Assembly (NCBI RefSeq): GCF_041677825.1
Contig: NZ_JBAYPG010000017.1
Coordinates: 1 to 64,000 of the forward strand
Direction: 5' to 3'
DNA: 64,000 nucleotides
DNA from: Castellaniella sp041677825
GTDB taxonomy: Bacteria > Pseudomonadota > Gammaproteobacteria > Burkholderiales > Burkholderiaceae_B
The stretch's first letter is position 1, and every line of letters begins with the position of its first letter. The notes under the pieces are model-generated. The model had not been told where the DNA came from and did not search any database. It worked only from the letters and a program-made list of their open reading frames with translations. A program made the position numbers and the translations under genes. Shown here piece by piece: positions 1-6,735 of this stretch.

Positions 1-1
1 A

Positions 2-117
2 TGCCTGACGACCACAGCAAGGTGGCCCCACTCCTTCCCATCCCGAACAGGACAGTGAAACGCCTTCGCGCCGATGATAGTGGATGGACATCCGTGAAAG
101 TAGGTCATCGTCAGGCA
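2..117 (+). rRNA. rrf: 5S ribosomal RNA
   Basis: The first ten bases (2-11, tgcctgacga) pair perfectly with the last ten (108-117, tcgtcaggca), closing helix I. Between them lies the conserved proteobacterial 5S core, including the cccatcccgaacaggacagt and cgccgatgatagtg segments. The 116-nt length fits a complete 5S rRNA, so the window opens at the end of a ribosomal RNA operon whose 16S and 23S genes lie to the left. It is followed 13 nt later by a clear intrinsic terminator. Confidence 0.96.
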
Positions 118-130
118 CCCCATGCCAAGG

Positions 131-160
131 GCCCCTGCAACATGCGTTGCAGGGGCTTTT
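131..160 (+). terminator. rho-independent terminator of the rRNA operon
   Basis: An 11-bp perfect stem, gcccctgcaac / gttgcaggggc, with a 4-nt loop (atgc) is followed directly by tttt. It starts 13 nt after the 5S 3' end and is in the right orientation to end the rRNA operon. Confidence 0.92.
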
Positions 161-199
161 GACGTTTGTGGCGCGCGGCGCTTGCCATATTTGCAGCCG

Positions 200-303
200 T
201 GGAGCGTGGCTCTGGAATGCACACGTGAAATGCCGCCTTGAAATACAGCTTTGGAATGCCGCCGTGAAATGCGGCTCTGGAATGCAGGCGTGGAATATCG
301 CGG
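200..303. repeat. 13-bp tandem repeat array, seven copies plus one degenerate copy
   Basis: Seven contiguous 13-bp units occupy 213-303 with no gap. They include tggaatgcacacg, tgaaatgccgcct, tgaaatacagctt, tggaatgccgccg, tgaaatgcggctc, tggaatgcaggcg and tggaatatcgcgg. A poorer eighth copy, tggagcgtggctc, precedes them at 200-212. The consensus is TGRAATGCSGSCN. No reading frame of interest uses the array. It sits between the rRNA terminator and the next gene, so it is upstream intergenic DNA of unknown role. Confidence 0.88.
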
Positions 304-308
304 TCACG

Positions 309-337
309 TTCTGCCATGGCGGAATACCATGGCAGAA
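309..337. repeat. perfect 11-bp inverted repeat
   Basis: The arms ttctgccatgg (309-319) and ccatggcagaa (327-337) are perfect reverse complements around a 7-base centre (cggaata). It begins 5 bp after the 13-bp array and ends 56 bp before the start codon at 394. It could be an operator for a dimeric regulator or an RNA hairpin; no T tract follows, so a terminator is unlikely. Confidence 0.75.
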
Positions 338-393
338 TACGTTAGAATCGCAAGGATCGGATTCACAGGGCAGTGTTGGCCCGGAGGCTTTGC

Positions 394-762
394 ATGACAC
401 AGGAAGATGGCCGGTCCGAGGCCGAAAAAGGCTTGAGCTCGCGACAACTGATCCATCTGATGTACGGTTTGTTTGCCCTGGGGGTGCTGACGGCAGGCTT
501 CCTTGGCGCGGCCATCATTGCAGCCGTCGTCCTGGCCTACCTCAAGCGTGGGGAAATGATCGGCACGGTCTATGCCGGTCACATCGACTGGATACTCAGA
601 ACGTTCTGGTGGGGGCTGCTATGGTCCCTGCTCAGTGCAGCAGCGAGCCTGGTGTTCGTAGGCTATGTCACCGGGCTCATTGTGCTGGTCTGGGTGATCT
701 ATCGGGTGGTCAAGGGGTGGTTGGCTCATTTTGCAGGTGAAACCCCCTTGCCGGGGCTGTGA
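394..762 (+). CDS. small multi-spanning membrane protein, DUF4870-like
   Basis: The 122-residue protein has a short polar N terminus, then about three hydrophobic segments (about residues 20-48, 70-88 and 90-106). It ends in a conserved-looking block, VWVIYRVVKGWLAHFAGE. This layout, with the motif around IRTFWWGLLW and the terminal RVVKGW, resembles the small DUF4870/Tic20-like inner-membrane proteins common in Betaproteobacteria. Their function is not established. The start at 394 is chosen because ggagg lies at 383-387, six bases upstream. An in-frame start at 373 has no such site. The gene stands alone between the rRNA operon end and the convergent SWIB gene. Confidence 0.75.
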   Translation: MTQEDGRSEAEKGLSSRQLIHLMYGLFALGVLTAGFLGAAIIAAVVLAYLKRGEMIGTVYAGHIDWILRTFWWGLLWSLLSAAASLVFVGYVTGLIVLVWVIYRVVKGWLAHFAGETPLPGL

Positions 763-878
763 GCGGCCTGCGCAATCGCTTGCCAGATCGCGTGTGCAGG
801 GGCAGGTGCATGGCCGCGAAATGCGAGAGCACGCTGCCGCGCCGTTGGGCCGCCAGGGCATCCACCACGGGCTGCGTG

Positions 879-938
879 TGCGGCGGATGCGTGGTGTTCG
901 GCTCGGGTTGCGGCAGATGCGTTGTGCTCAGCTCAGGT
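879..938. repeat. 30-bp tandem duplication across the SWIB gene end
   Basis: Bases 879-908 and 909-938 are adjacent 30-bp copies that match at 25 of 30 positions by my count. Both begin tgcggc(g/a)gatgcgt. The second copy contains the stop codon and last codons of the minus-strand SWIB gene; the first lies just downstream of that gene. It looks like an old local duplication of the gene's 3' end. Confidence 0.75.
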
Positions 939-1200
939 GCTGGCTGACCAGTTTCGTAAGCTCGAACATGGAGACCTGGTCTTTGCCGAACAGGGGCCGC
1001 AACTTGTCATCTGCATTGATGTTGCGGCGATTCGAAGGATCCTGCAGGTCGTGCTTCTTGATGTATTCCCAGATGCGTTTGGTGACTTCAGTGCGCGGGA
1101 TGGCTTCATTGCCAATGACGGCTGCCAGGGTTGCACTAGGTGTCAGGGGTTTCATGAAGGCCGCATTGGGCTTGCGCCCCGTCTTTTGAGTGCTTGGCAT
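928..1200 (-). CDS. SWIB/MDM2-domain protein
   Basis: A 90-residue protein in which a lysine/arginine-rich N terminus (about residues 1-18) leads into one complete SWIB domain (about 19-88). Recognisable blocks are LTPSATLAAVIG, the basic helix VTKRIWEYIKKHDLQDP, the NRRNINAD turn, LRPLFG and the terminal MFELTKLVSQHL. SWIB domains are best known from eukaryotic SWI/SNF complexes but occur as single-domain proteins in Burkholderiales and Chlamydiae. There they are thought to bind DNA or chromatin-like proteins; the role is unproven. On its own strand ggagc lies just upstream of the ATG, and a possible promoter lies at 1239-1267. The gene is divergent from pyrC. Confidence 0.9.
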   Translation of the reverse strand: MPSTQKTGRKPNAAFMKPLTPSATLAAVIGNEAIPRTEVTKRIWEYIKKHDLQDPSNRRNINADDKLRPLFGKDQVSMFELTKLVSQHLS

Positions 1201-1238
1201 GGTTTCAGGCTCCTGCTTGGTTGAAGAAATGCCTTCGC

Positions 1239-1267
1239 AGCATAACGCGTGTTTCGCCGAAATACAA
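1239..1267 (-). promoter_or_regulatory. possible sigma-70 promoter for the SWIB gene
   Basis: Reading the minus strand, TTGTAT (1262-1267) and TATGCT (1239-1244) are separated by 17 bp, about 40 bp upstream of the SWIB start. The -35 box is a weak match; the call rests on spacing and position. Confidence 0.4.
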
Positions 1268-1299
1268 AACGGCTCATTTGTTGAACAGGAGGCTTGTCG

Positions 1300-2385
1300 A
1301 TGAATTCAGTGTCCGCGAATCGCTTCGACATCATCCGCCCTGATGACTGGCACCTGCATCTGCGTGATGGCAACATGCTGCAGGCGGTCGTCGCGGATTC
1401 AGCGCGCCAGTTCGGGCGCGCCATCATCATGCCCAATCTGAAACCTGCCGTGACCACGACAGCCGCGGCGCTCGCCTATCGCGCGCGCATCCAGGCGGCA
1501 CTGGCGCATTCTGGGGCAGGCGGTGCGGCCGCAGCTTTCCAGCCGCTGATGACGCTCTACCTCACCGATCAGACGGCGCCCGATGAGATCCGGCGCGCGA
1601 GCGACAGCGGTCTGATTCATGGGGTCAAGCTATATCCGGCGGGGGCAACGACCCATTCGGATCAGGGGGTGACCGATCTGCTCGGACACTGCCGCGCGAC
1701 ACTCGAGGCCATGCAGAAGCACGGCATGCCTCTGTTGATACACGGAGAAGTCACGGACCCGTCGGTCGATCTGTTCGATCGCGAGGCGGTCTTCATCGAC
1801 CGCGTCCTGGGCCCATTGCGACGGGATTTTCCCGCACTGAAAGTCGTGCTCGAACATCTGACCACGGCGCAAGGGGTGGCCTACGTTCGGGATGCCGACG
1901 GTCCGGTGGCAGCGACCATCACGGCACACCACCTGCTCTACAACCGCAATGCCCTGTTTCAGGGCGGATTGCGTCCGCACTGGTACTGTCTTCCGGTGCT
2001 CAAGCGGGAGACCCACCGGCAGGCCTTGCTGCAGGCGGCCACCAGTGGCAACGCCCGCTTCTTTCTGGGCACGGACAGTGCACCGCACCTCCGCAGCGCC
2101 AAGGAGCAGGACTGCGGTTGCGCAGGCTGCTACACGGCGCGGCATGCCATGGCACTTTATGCCATGGCATTTGATTCGGTTGGCGAACTGGCGCGTCTCG
2201 AAGGCTTTGCGAGCCTGCATGGGCCGGCTTTCTATGGCTTGCCGGTCAATACGGGCCGACTGGTTCTCGAGCGGCATGCCGATCAGGTCCCCGAGCGCCT
2301 GTTCGATGGCGCGCGGGAAATCATTCCACTGGCTGCGGGTGAGTGCCTGCCGTGGCGGGTTCTGGACACTTCCTCAGAGCCCTGA
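1300..2385 (+). CDS. pyrC: dihydroorotase, class II
   Basis: This enzyme interconverts N-carbamoyl-L-aspartate and L-dihydroorotate, the third step of pyrimidine synthesis, in the cytoplasm. The 361-residue length is slightly above the usual 345-350 of the PyrC type. The binuclear zinc site is visible: HxH at H18/H20 (motif DDWHLHLRDG), the carboxylated lysine K110 (HGVKLYPAGATTHSDQG), H148 in IHGEVTD, H186 in LEHLTT and catalytic D259 in FFLGTDSAPH. The ATG at 1300 is preferred because aggagg (1287-1292) lies 7 nt upstream; an in-frame TTG at 1294 is only 1 nt from that site. It converges on uup, leaving 64 bp between the stops. Confidence 0.96.
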   Translation: MNSVSANRFDIIRPDDWHLHLRDGNMLQAVVADSARQFGRAIIMPNLKPAVTTTAAALAYRARIQAALAHSGAGGAAAAFQPLMTLYLTDQTAPDEIRRASDSGLIHGVKLYPAGATTHSDQGVTDLLGHCRATLEAMQKHGMPLLIHGEVTDPSVDLFDREAVFIDRVLGPLRRDFPALKVVLEHLTTAQGVAYVRDADGPVAATITAHHLLYNRNALFQGGLRPHWYCLPVLKRETHRQALLQAATSGNARFFLGTDSAPHLRSAKEQDCGCAGCYTARHAMALYAMAFDSVGELARLEGFASLHGPAFYGLPVNTGRLVLERHADQVPERLFDGAREIIPLAAGECLPWRVLDTSSEP

Positions 2386-2449
2386 TCGGGCTCGGCTCGG
2401 CCTGGACCCGTTCAGGGCGGGCTGACCCGGGGGTACTGCAGGCTGGGGA

Positions 2450-4327
2450 TCAGTTCTCGTTGCGTGCCTCGAGGGCGGCCCAGCGCTCAAAAAGGGCTTC
2501 AAGCTCGGCATGCGTCTGGTCGAGCGTATCCTGTATGGCCTGTGCCTGTGCGCTGCCCTCCGTGCCGCCCTCTTTGTAGAGATCCGGGTTCGACAGGCTT
2601 TGTGCCAGATTGGCCTGCCGGGTTTCCAGCTCGGCAATCCGGTCGGGCAATTCGGCCAATTCCTTTTCTTCCCAGGGGGCGAGCCGGTTCTTGCGTGGCG
2701 TTGGCTGGCTGTCATGCGCTGCGGGCGGGTTGCCGCGCGGGGCGGCTGTGCTTGCTGCTGCGCTTGCTGCGGCGCCTTGGGGGTGATCGGCTCTCGAGGG
2801 ACGAGCCGCTGTATCTGCTGCGTCAACCGAGCCCGGCCCCTGCCGTGCCTGCCATTCAGTATAACCCCCCACATACTCCGCCCAATGTCCGTCGCCCTCG
2901 GCAACGATCACCTGGGTGACGATATTGTCGAGGAAGGTGCGATCATGGCTGACCATCAGCACCGTGCCGGCATAGTCCTGCAGAAGCGCTTCCAGCAGTT
3001 CCAGCGTGTCGATATCCAGATCATTGGTGGGTTCATCGAGCACCAGCACGTTGTGGGCCTGAGCGAACAGGCGCGCCAGGGCGAGGCGGGCACGCTCGCC
3101 ACCCGACAGGCTGGAGACGGGCGAACGGGCGCGCTGGGGCGGGAAGAGGAACTCTTCCAGGTAGCCCATGACATGCCTGCGTTGCCCGCCGATTTCAACC
3201 CACTCGCTGCCCGGGCTGATGGTGTCTGCCAACGTCGCCTGCTCGTCGAGCATATTGCGCATCTGGTCGAAATACGCAATCGACAGGTGGGTACCGTGCT
3301 GTACGTGCCCCCTGAGTGGCGTGAGTTCGCCGAGCATCAGGCGCAGCAACGTGGTCTTGCCCGCCCCATTGGGGCCGATCAGGCCCACCCGGTCACCGCG
3401 CTGGATCAAGCTGCTGAAGTTGCGCACCAGAAGGGTGTCGTCATAGCCGAAGTCGACTGATTCGAGTTCGATGACGCGTTTGCCGGAACGCTGCCCGTCC
3501 GTCAGCGAAAAACGCACTTGCCCCTGGATCTCGCGCCGGGCGGCTCGCTGTCGGCGCAGGCCCTCGAGCCGCCTGACACGACCCTCGTTGCGTGTTCTGC
3601 GCGCCTCGACCCCCTTCCTGATCCAGGCCTCCTCCTGGGTCAGGAATTTGTCGAAGCGTGCCTGCGCCAGGGCTTCTGCTTCCAGCCACTGTGCCTTGTG
3701 CTCTTGCCAGCGGCTGAAGTTGCCGGGGAAGCTGAGTATCTGCCCTCGATCCAGTTCGATGATACGGGTGGCCACCGTATCCAGGAAGCGGCGATCATGG
3801 GTGATGACCACCAGCGTGAGGCGTGCCTTGAGCAGGTGATCCTCGAGCCAGGCGATGCCGTCGAAATCGAGATGGTTGGTGGGTTCGTCCAGCAAAAGAA
3901 GGTCTGGTTCGTCGATCAGGGCGCGGGCCAGTGCCACCCGCTTGCGCTGGCCACCTGAAAGATCGGAGAGCGTTTGACTGTGGGACAGGCCCAGCGTAGC
4001 CATGAACTGATCTGCACGGGCCGGACGAGACCAGTCTTCGCTGGCCAGCACGTCGCCGACAAGATGATCCCCTACCGTGCAGTGCGCCGGGAATTCGGGT
4101 TCCTGGGCAACCAGTGCGACGCGCAGGCTCGGGCTGCGCCGGATCTCGCCATCGTCCAGCGTGGTGCTGCCGGCCAGAACGCGCAGCAGGGATGATTTTC
4201 CGGCCCCGTTCCGGCCGATGAGGCCGATTCGCTCGCCAGCCTGCAACTGCAGGTCGGCATGGTCCAGAAGTGGATGGTGGCCATAGGCCAGTTGCGCTTT
4301 TGAAAGCGCGAGAACAGTGTCCGTCAT
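2450..4327 (-). CDS. uup: ABC-F family ATPase Uup
   Basis: The 625-residue protein has two ABC ATPase domains and no membrane segments. The first has Walker A GRNGAGKSS, signature LSGGQRKR and Walker B LLLLDEPTNHLD; the second has GPNGAGKTT, LSGGERAR and VLVLDEPTNDLD. Between them lies the ABC-F linker with the EGRVRRLEGL block. A charged C-terminal coiled coil (about residues 545-625, with LAPWEEKELAELPDRIAELE) marks it as Uup rather than EttA or YheS. ABC-F proteins act on ribosomes; Uup also affects transposon excision and DNA branch processing in E. coli. The reading frame stays open upstream, but the ATG at 4327 is where family similarity begins. The start lies 13 bp from the -10 of divergent rnpB. 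Confidence 0.93.
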   Translation of the reverse strand: MTDTVLALSKAQLAYGHHPLLDHADLQLQAGERIGLIGRNGAGKSSLLRVLAGSTTLDDGEIRRSPSLRVALVAQEPEFPAHCTVGDHLVGDVLASEDWSRPARADQFMATLGLSHSQTLSDLSGGQRKRVALARALIDEPDLLLLDEPTNHLDFDGIAWLEDHLLKARLTLVVITHDRRFLDTVATRIIELDRGQILSFPGNFSRWQEHKAQWLEAEALAQARFDKFLTQEEAWIRKGVEARRTRNEGRVRRLEGLRRQRAARREIQGQVRFSLTDGQRSGKRVIELESVDFGYDDTLLVRNFSSLIQRGDRVGLIGPNGAGKTTLLRLMLGELTPLRGHVQHGTHLSIAYFDQMRNMLDEQATLADTISPGSEWVEIGGQRRHVMGYLEEFLFPPQRARSPVSSLSGGERARLALARLFAQAHNVLVLDEPTNDLDIDTLELLEALLQDYAGTVLMVSHDRTFLDNIVTQVIVAEGDGHWAEYVGGYTEWQARQGPGSVDAADTAARPSRADHPQGAAASAAASTAAPRGNPPAAHDSQPTPRKNRLAPWEEKELAELPDRIAELETRQANLAQSLSNPDLYKEGGTEGSAQAQAIQDTLDQTHAELEALFERWAALEARNEN

Positions 4328-4350
4328 GATAGCGCAGTGTACAATGTGCG

Positions 4351-4765
4351 CGCGGGGCAGGCCGGGCGATCGCGGTGCGACACGCATCGAGGAAGGTCCG
4401 GACTCCACAGGGTGCGGTAGCGGCCAACAGCCGTCCGGCAAGCCCGCAGGCCACCGGCCTGCGGTCGAGCCGAGGAACAGGGCCACAGAGACGAGTCTGC
4501 CATGCGGGTTCCCCATGGGTACACCGGCACGGCCATCTCCGTGTTGCCGGGTCGTGATGCGGCTCGGGCATGGCAGGGTGAAACGCGGCAACCTCTACCC
4601 GGAGCAATATCAAATAGGCATGCGCAGGCCATGGGCCGAAAGGGCGACCCGTCCGAGCATGCGGGTAGGTAGCTAGAGTATGCCAGCAATGGCGTACCCA
4701 GATGAATGATCGCCCACCGGAGCCACTCCGGTGTACAGAATCCGGCCTACAGGCCTGTCCCGTCT
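4351..4765 (+). ncRNA. rnpB: RNase P RNA, bacterial class A
   Basis: The catalytic RNA that trims 5' leaders from tRNA precursors. The universally conserved block gaggaaggtccggactcc begins near 4389. Near the 3' end are gatgaatgatcgcccac and acagaatccgg. Outer helix P1 can be drawn between cggggcaggcc (4353-4363) and ggcctgtcccg (4752-4762), which fixes the approximate ends. A -10-like TACAAT sits at 4340-4345, inside the uup/rnpB divergent gap, with no clear -35. I see no strong intrinsic terminator. The exact termini may be a few bases off. Confidence 0.93.
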
Positions 4766-4892
4766 TCCATTTTTCACAACACACATTCAAATCTCTGTGT
4801 AATGCATTGATTTGACATGGTTTTATTTGCCAAAACCAGCTGGTATGCACTTGTAAGTGCTTGTTGTGATTGAATAAATCTGCATCTTCGAC

Positions 4893-4921
4893 TTGACCGA
4901 CGCGCGTGCTTCCCTTAGAGT
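4893..4921 (+). promoter_or_regulatory. sigma-70 promoter of the mra/dcw cluster
   Basis: TTGACC (4893-4898) and TAGAGT (4916-4921) are separated by exactly 17 bp, at the end of an AT-rich stretch (4771-4892) that otherwise holds nothing recognisable. Transcription would start near 4928, giving a leader of about 37 nt before mraZ. The -10 overlaps the first MraZ-type box. Confidence 0.75.
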
Positions 4922-4954
4922 GGGTGAAAGTAGATTTTTGTGTCATGAAGTGGG
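4920..4954 (+). promoter_or_regulatory. putative MraZ operator: four 5-bp boxes every 10 bp
   Basis: GTGGG at 4920, GTAGA at 4930, GTGTC at 4940 and GTGGG at 4950 follow one another with 5-nt spacers. Two boxes are perfect and two degenerate. MraZ is known to bind direct TGGG-containing repeats with 10-bp periodicity in front of its own operon. Here the first box overlaps the -10 element and the last overlaps the ribosome-binding site, so binding could block both initiation steps. Confidence 0.7.
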
Positions 4955-4964
4955 AGATTCCCCC

Positions 4965-5393
4965 ATGTTCCAGGGAAGCAGTGCCTTGACGCTCGATGCC
5001 AAGGGCCGGATGTCGATTCCGGCCCGGTATCGTGACGTCCTGCAGACCGAAGAACACGGGCGTGTGACGCTGACCCGTCACCCTGATGGCTGCCTGATCC
5101 TCTACCCACGCTCCGAGTGGGAAGCCCGGCGCACGAAGATTGCAGCCTTGCCGGCGTCGGCGCGTGCGCTGCAGCGGCTGCTGCTTGGCAGTGCCCAGGA
5201 TGTCGATATGGATTCAGCGGGTCGGATTCTTGTGGCACCCGAATTGCGCACGGCAGCGGGCCTGGACCGTGACGTGATGCTGCTGGGGTTGGGGGCCAAT
5301 TTTGAATTGTGGGACAGAGCCCAATGGGATGCACGGTGTGCCGATGATTTGAAGAATCTCGATCCGGCCATTCTTGAACAAATTTCATTCTGA
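4965..5393 (+). CDS. mraZ: transcriptional regulator MraZ
   Basis: The 142-residue protein has two SpoVT/AbrB-like halves. The first carries the family hallmark LTLDAKGRMSIPARYRD (about residues 7-23); the second carries VDMDSAGRILVAPELR (about 84-99). MraZ forms a ring-shaped oligomer, binds GTGGG-type repeats and represses the mra/dcw operon it heads; RsmH counteracts it in E. coli. It is the first gene of the cluster and ends 8 bp before rsmH. The ATG at 4965 is taken because the family begins with this MFQG sequence and gggag (4952-4956) lies 8 nt upstream. Start codons further upstream would lie within the promoter. Confidence 0.95.
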   Translation: MFQGSSALTLDAKGRMSIPARYRDVLQTEEHGRVTLTRHPDGCLILYPRSEWEARRTKIAALPASARALQRLLLGSAQDVDMDSAGRILVAPELRTAAGLDRDVMLLGLGANFELWDRAQWDARCADDLKNLDPAILEQISF

Positions 5394-5401
5394 GCCCTTT
5401 C

Positions 5402-6451
5402 ATGGTGTCTGCACATCGTACCGTTCTGCTGGAACCGGCCGTGGATGCCTTGCTGGCTCCGGGGTTTGGCCGCAAAGGGCCTGCGGGGCCGGGGCCGCGC
5501 TTGGACGGCGTCTATATGGACGGCACGTTCGGACGGGGTGGCCATGCCCGGCATCTGCTGGCACGGCTCCCGCCAAAAGCGCGCCTGCTGGTATTCGACA
5601 GGGACCCCGAAGCGGTTGCCGCCGCGCATGAATTGCAGCGCGCAGACCCCAGGGTCATCGTGGTGCACGACACGTTTGCCGCCATGGACGAACACCTGGA
5701 TGTCCTGGGCATCGGCTGTCTGGATGGCATCCTGCTGGATCTCGGGGTCTCGTCGCCCCAGCTGGATGTGGCGGATCGGGGCTTCTCGTTCCAGCATGAC
5801 GGCCCGCTCGACATGCGCATGGACAATCGCTTCGGTCAGACAGCGGCTGAATGGCTGGCCCGGGCCGAGCAGAATCAGATCAAGGAGGTCATTGCACATT
5901 ATGGCGAAGAACGGTTTGCTCTTCGGATTGCAAAAGCGATTGTTGCGCGCCGCCAATCCCGGCCGCTGCACACAACGGGTGAACTCGCCGAGCTCATTGC
6001 CGGTGTCATCCCCACGCGCGAAAAGGGTCGCCATCCGGCTACCCGCAGCTTCCAGGCTATACGGATTCACATCAATGACGAGCTCGCGCAGCTTGCGCAC
6101 GCCCTCCCGACAGCCCTGAGGCGCCTTTGCACAGGGGGGCGTCTGGCGGTGATCAGCTTTCACTCGCTCGAGGATCGCATGGTCAAGCAATGCCTTGGCG
6201 CAGCGGCGCATCCCGGTCGGGATCAGGCGCGCTTGCCGATCCCCGAATCCGCCATGCCCCGCCCCTGGGTCAGGCTGCTGGGCCGCCGCCTGCCTGACGC
6301 TGACGAAGTGGCGGCCAATCCCCGTGCGCGCTCGGCGGTGTTGCGCGTCGCCGAACGCACGGATACGCCTTTGTCGGCACAGAGTGCCGCGCGCCTGTGC
6401 CCGGCGCCGGGGGGGGCCGTGCCCCGCGATCCTGCACGGAGGCGCTCATGA
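5402..6451 (+). CDS. rsmH: 16S rRNA m4C1402 N4-methyltransferase
   Basis: RsmH (MraW) uses S-adenosylmethionine to methylate N4 of C1402 in 16S rRNA, in the ribosomal P site. The SAM-binding motif DGTFGRGGHARHLL is near residue 40. The family blocks DLGVSSPQLD, RGFSF, GPLDMRMD, PATRSFQAIRIHINDEL and GGRLAVISFHSLEDRMVK follow in order. The 349 residues exceed the E. coli protein (313), partly through a proline/alanine-rich C-terminal tail. The gene overlaps ftsL by 4 bp, so translation of the two is probably coupled. Confidence 0.96.
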   Translation: MVSAHRTVLLEPAVDALLAPGFGRKGPAGPGPRLDGVYMDGTFGRGGHARHLLARLPPKARLLVFDRDPEAVAAAHELQRADPRVIVVHDTFAAMDEHLDVLGIGCLDGILLDLGVSSPQLDVADRGFSFQHDGPLDMRMDNRFGQTAAEWLARAEQNQIKEVIAHYGEERFALRIAKAIVARRQSRPLHTTGELAELIAGVIPTREKGRHPATRSFQAIRIHINDELAQLAHALPTALRRLCTGGRLAVISFHSLEDRMVKQCLGAAAHPGRDQARLPIPESAMPRPWVRLLGRRLPDADEVAANPRARSAVLRVAERTDTPLSAQSAARLCPAPGGAVPRDPARRRS

Positions 6452-6735
6452 TGCGTCTGTCCGTCGTGCTCGCCGGCCTGCTCATGGTGTCGGCCCTGTC
6501 CCTGGTGACGCTGCGTTTCCAGGCGCGCGAACTGTTCATGCAGGTCGAGCAACTGAAGGTCGGCGCCCATGATCTGGAGAACGATTGGCGCCGGCTGCAG
6601 CTGAAACGGGCTGAACTCGCACGCAATGCGCGCATCGATGCGTTGGCGCGCAATGAATTGCACCTCGTGCCGGTCGATCCGGAACGCACCTTGTATCTGC
6701 AGCAGGGTCAGGGGCGTTCGGAGGGGCAGCCATGA
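6448..6735 (+). CDS. ftsL: cell division protein FtsL
   Basis: A 95-residue single-pass inner-membrane protein. Residues 1-2 are followed at once by a hydrophobic helix (about 3-23) and then by a periplasmic coiled-coil segment rich in Leu/Glu/Arg, typical of FtsL. FtsL forms the FtsQ-FtsB-FtsL subcomplex that activates septal peptidoglycan synthesis by FtsW-FtsI. The sequence is poorly conserved across bacteria, so the call rests mainly on topology, size and position between rsmH and ftsI. Two ATGs are adjacent (6448 and 6451); ggagg at 6438-6442 suits the first. It overlaps both neighbours by 4 bp. Confidence 0.93.
   Translation: MMRLSVVLAGLLMVSALSLVTLRFQARELFMQVEQLKVGAHDLENDWRRLQLKRAELARNARIDALARNELHLVPVDPERTLYLQQGQGRSEGQP

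Noticed and set aside
4565..4780. Short open frames through the rnpB region as coding genes
   Set aside because: The segment has conserved RNase P RNA sequence and pairing; the frames are incidental.
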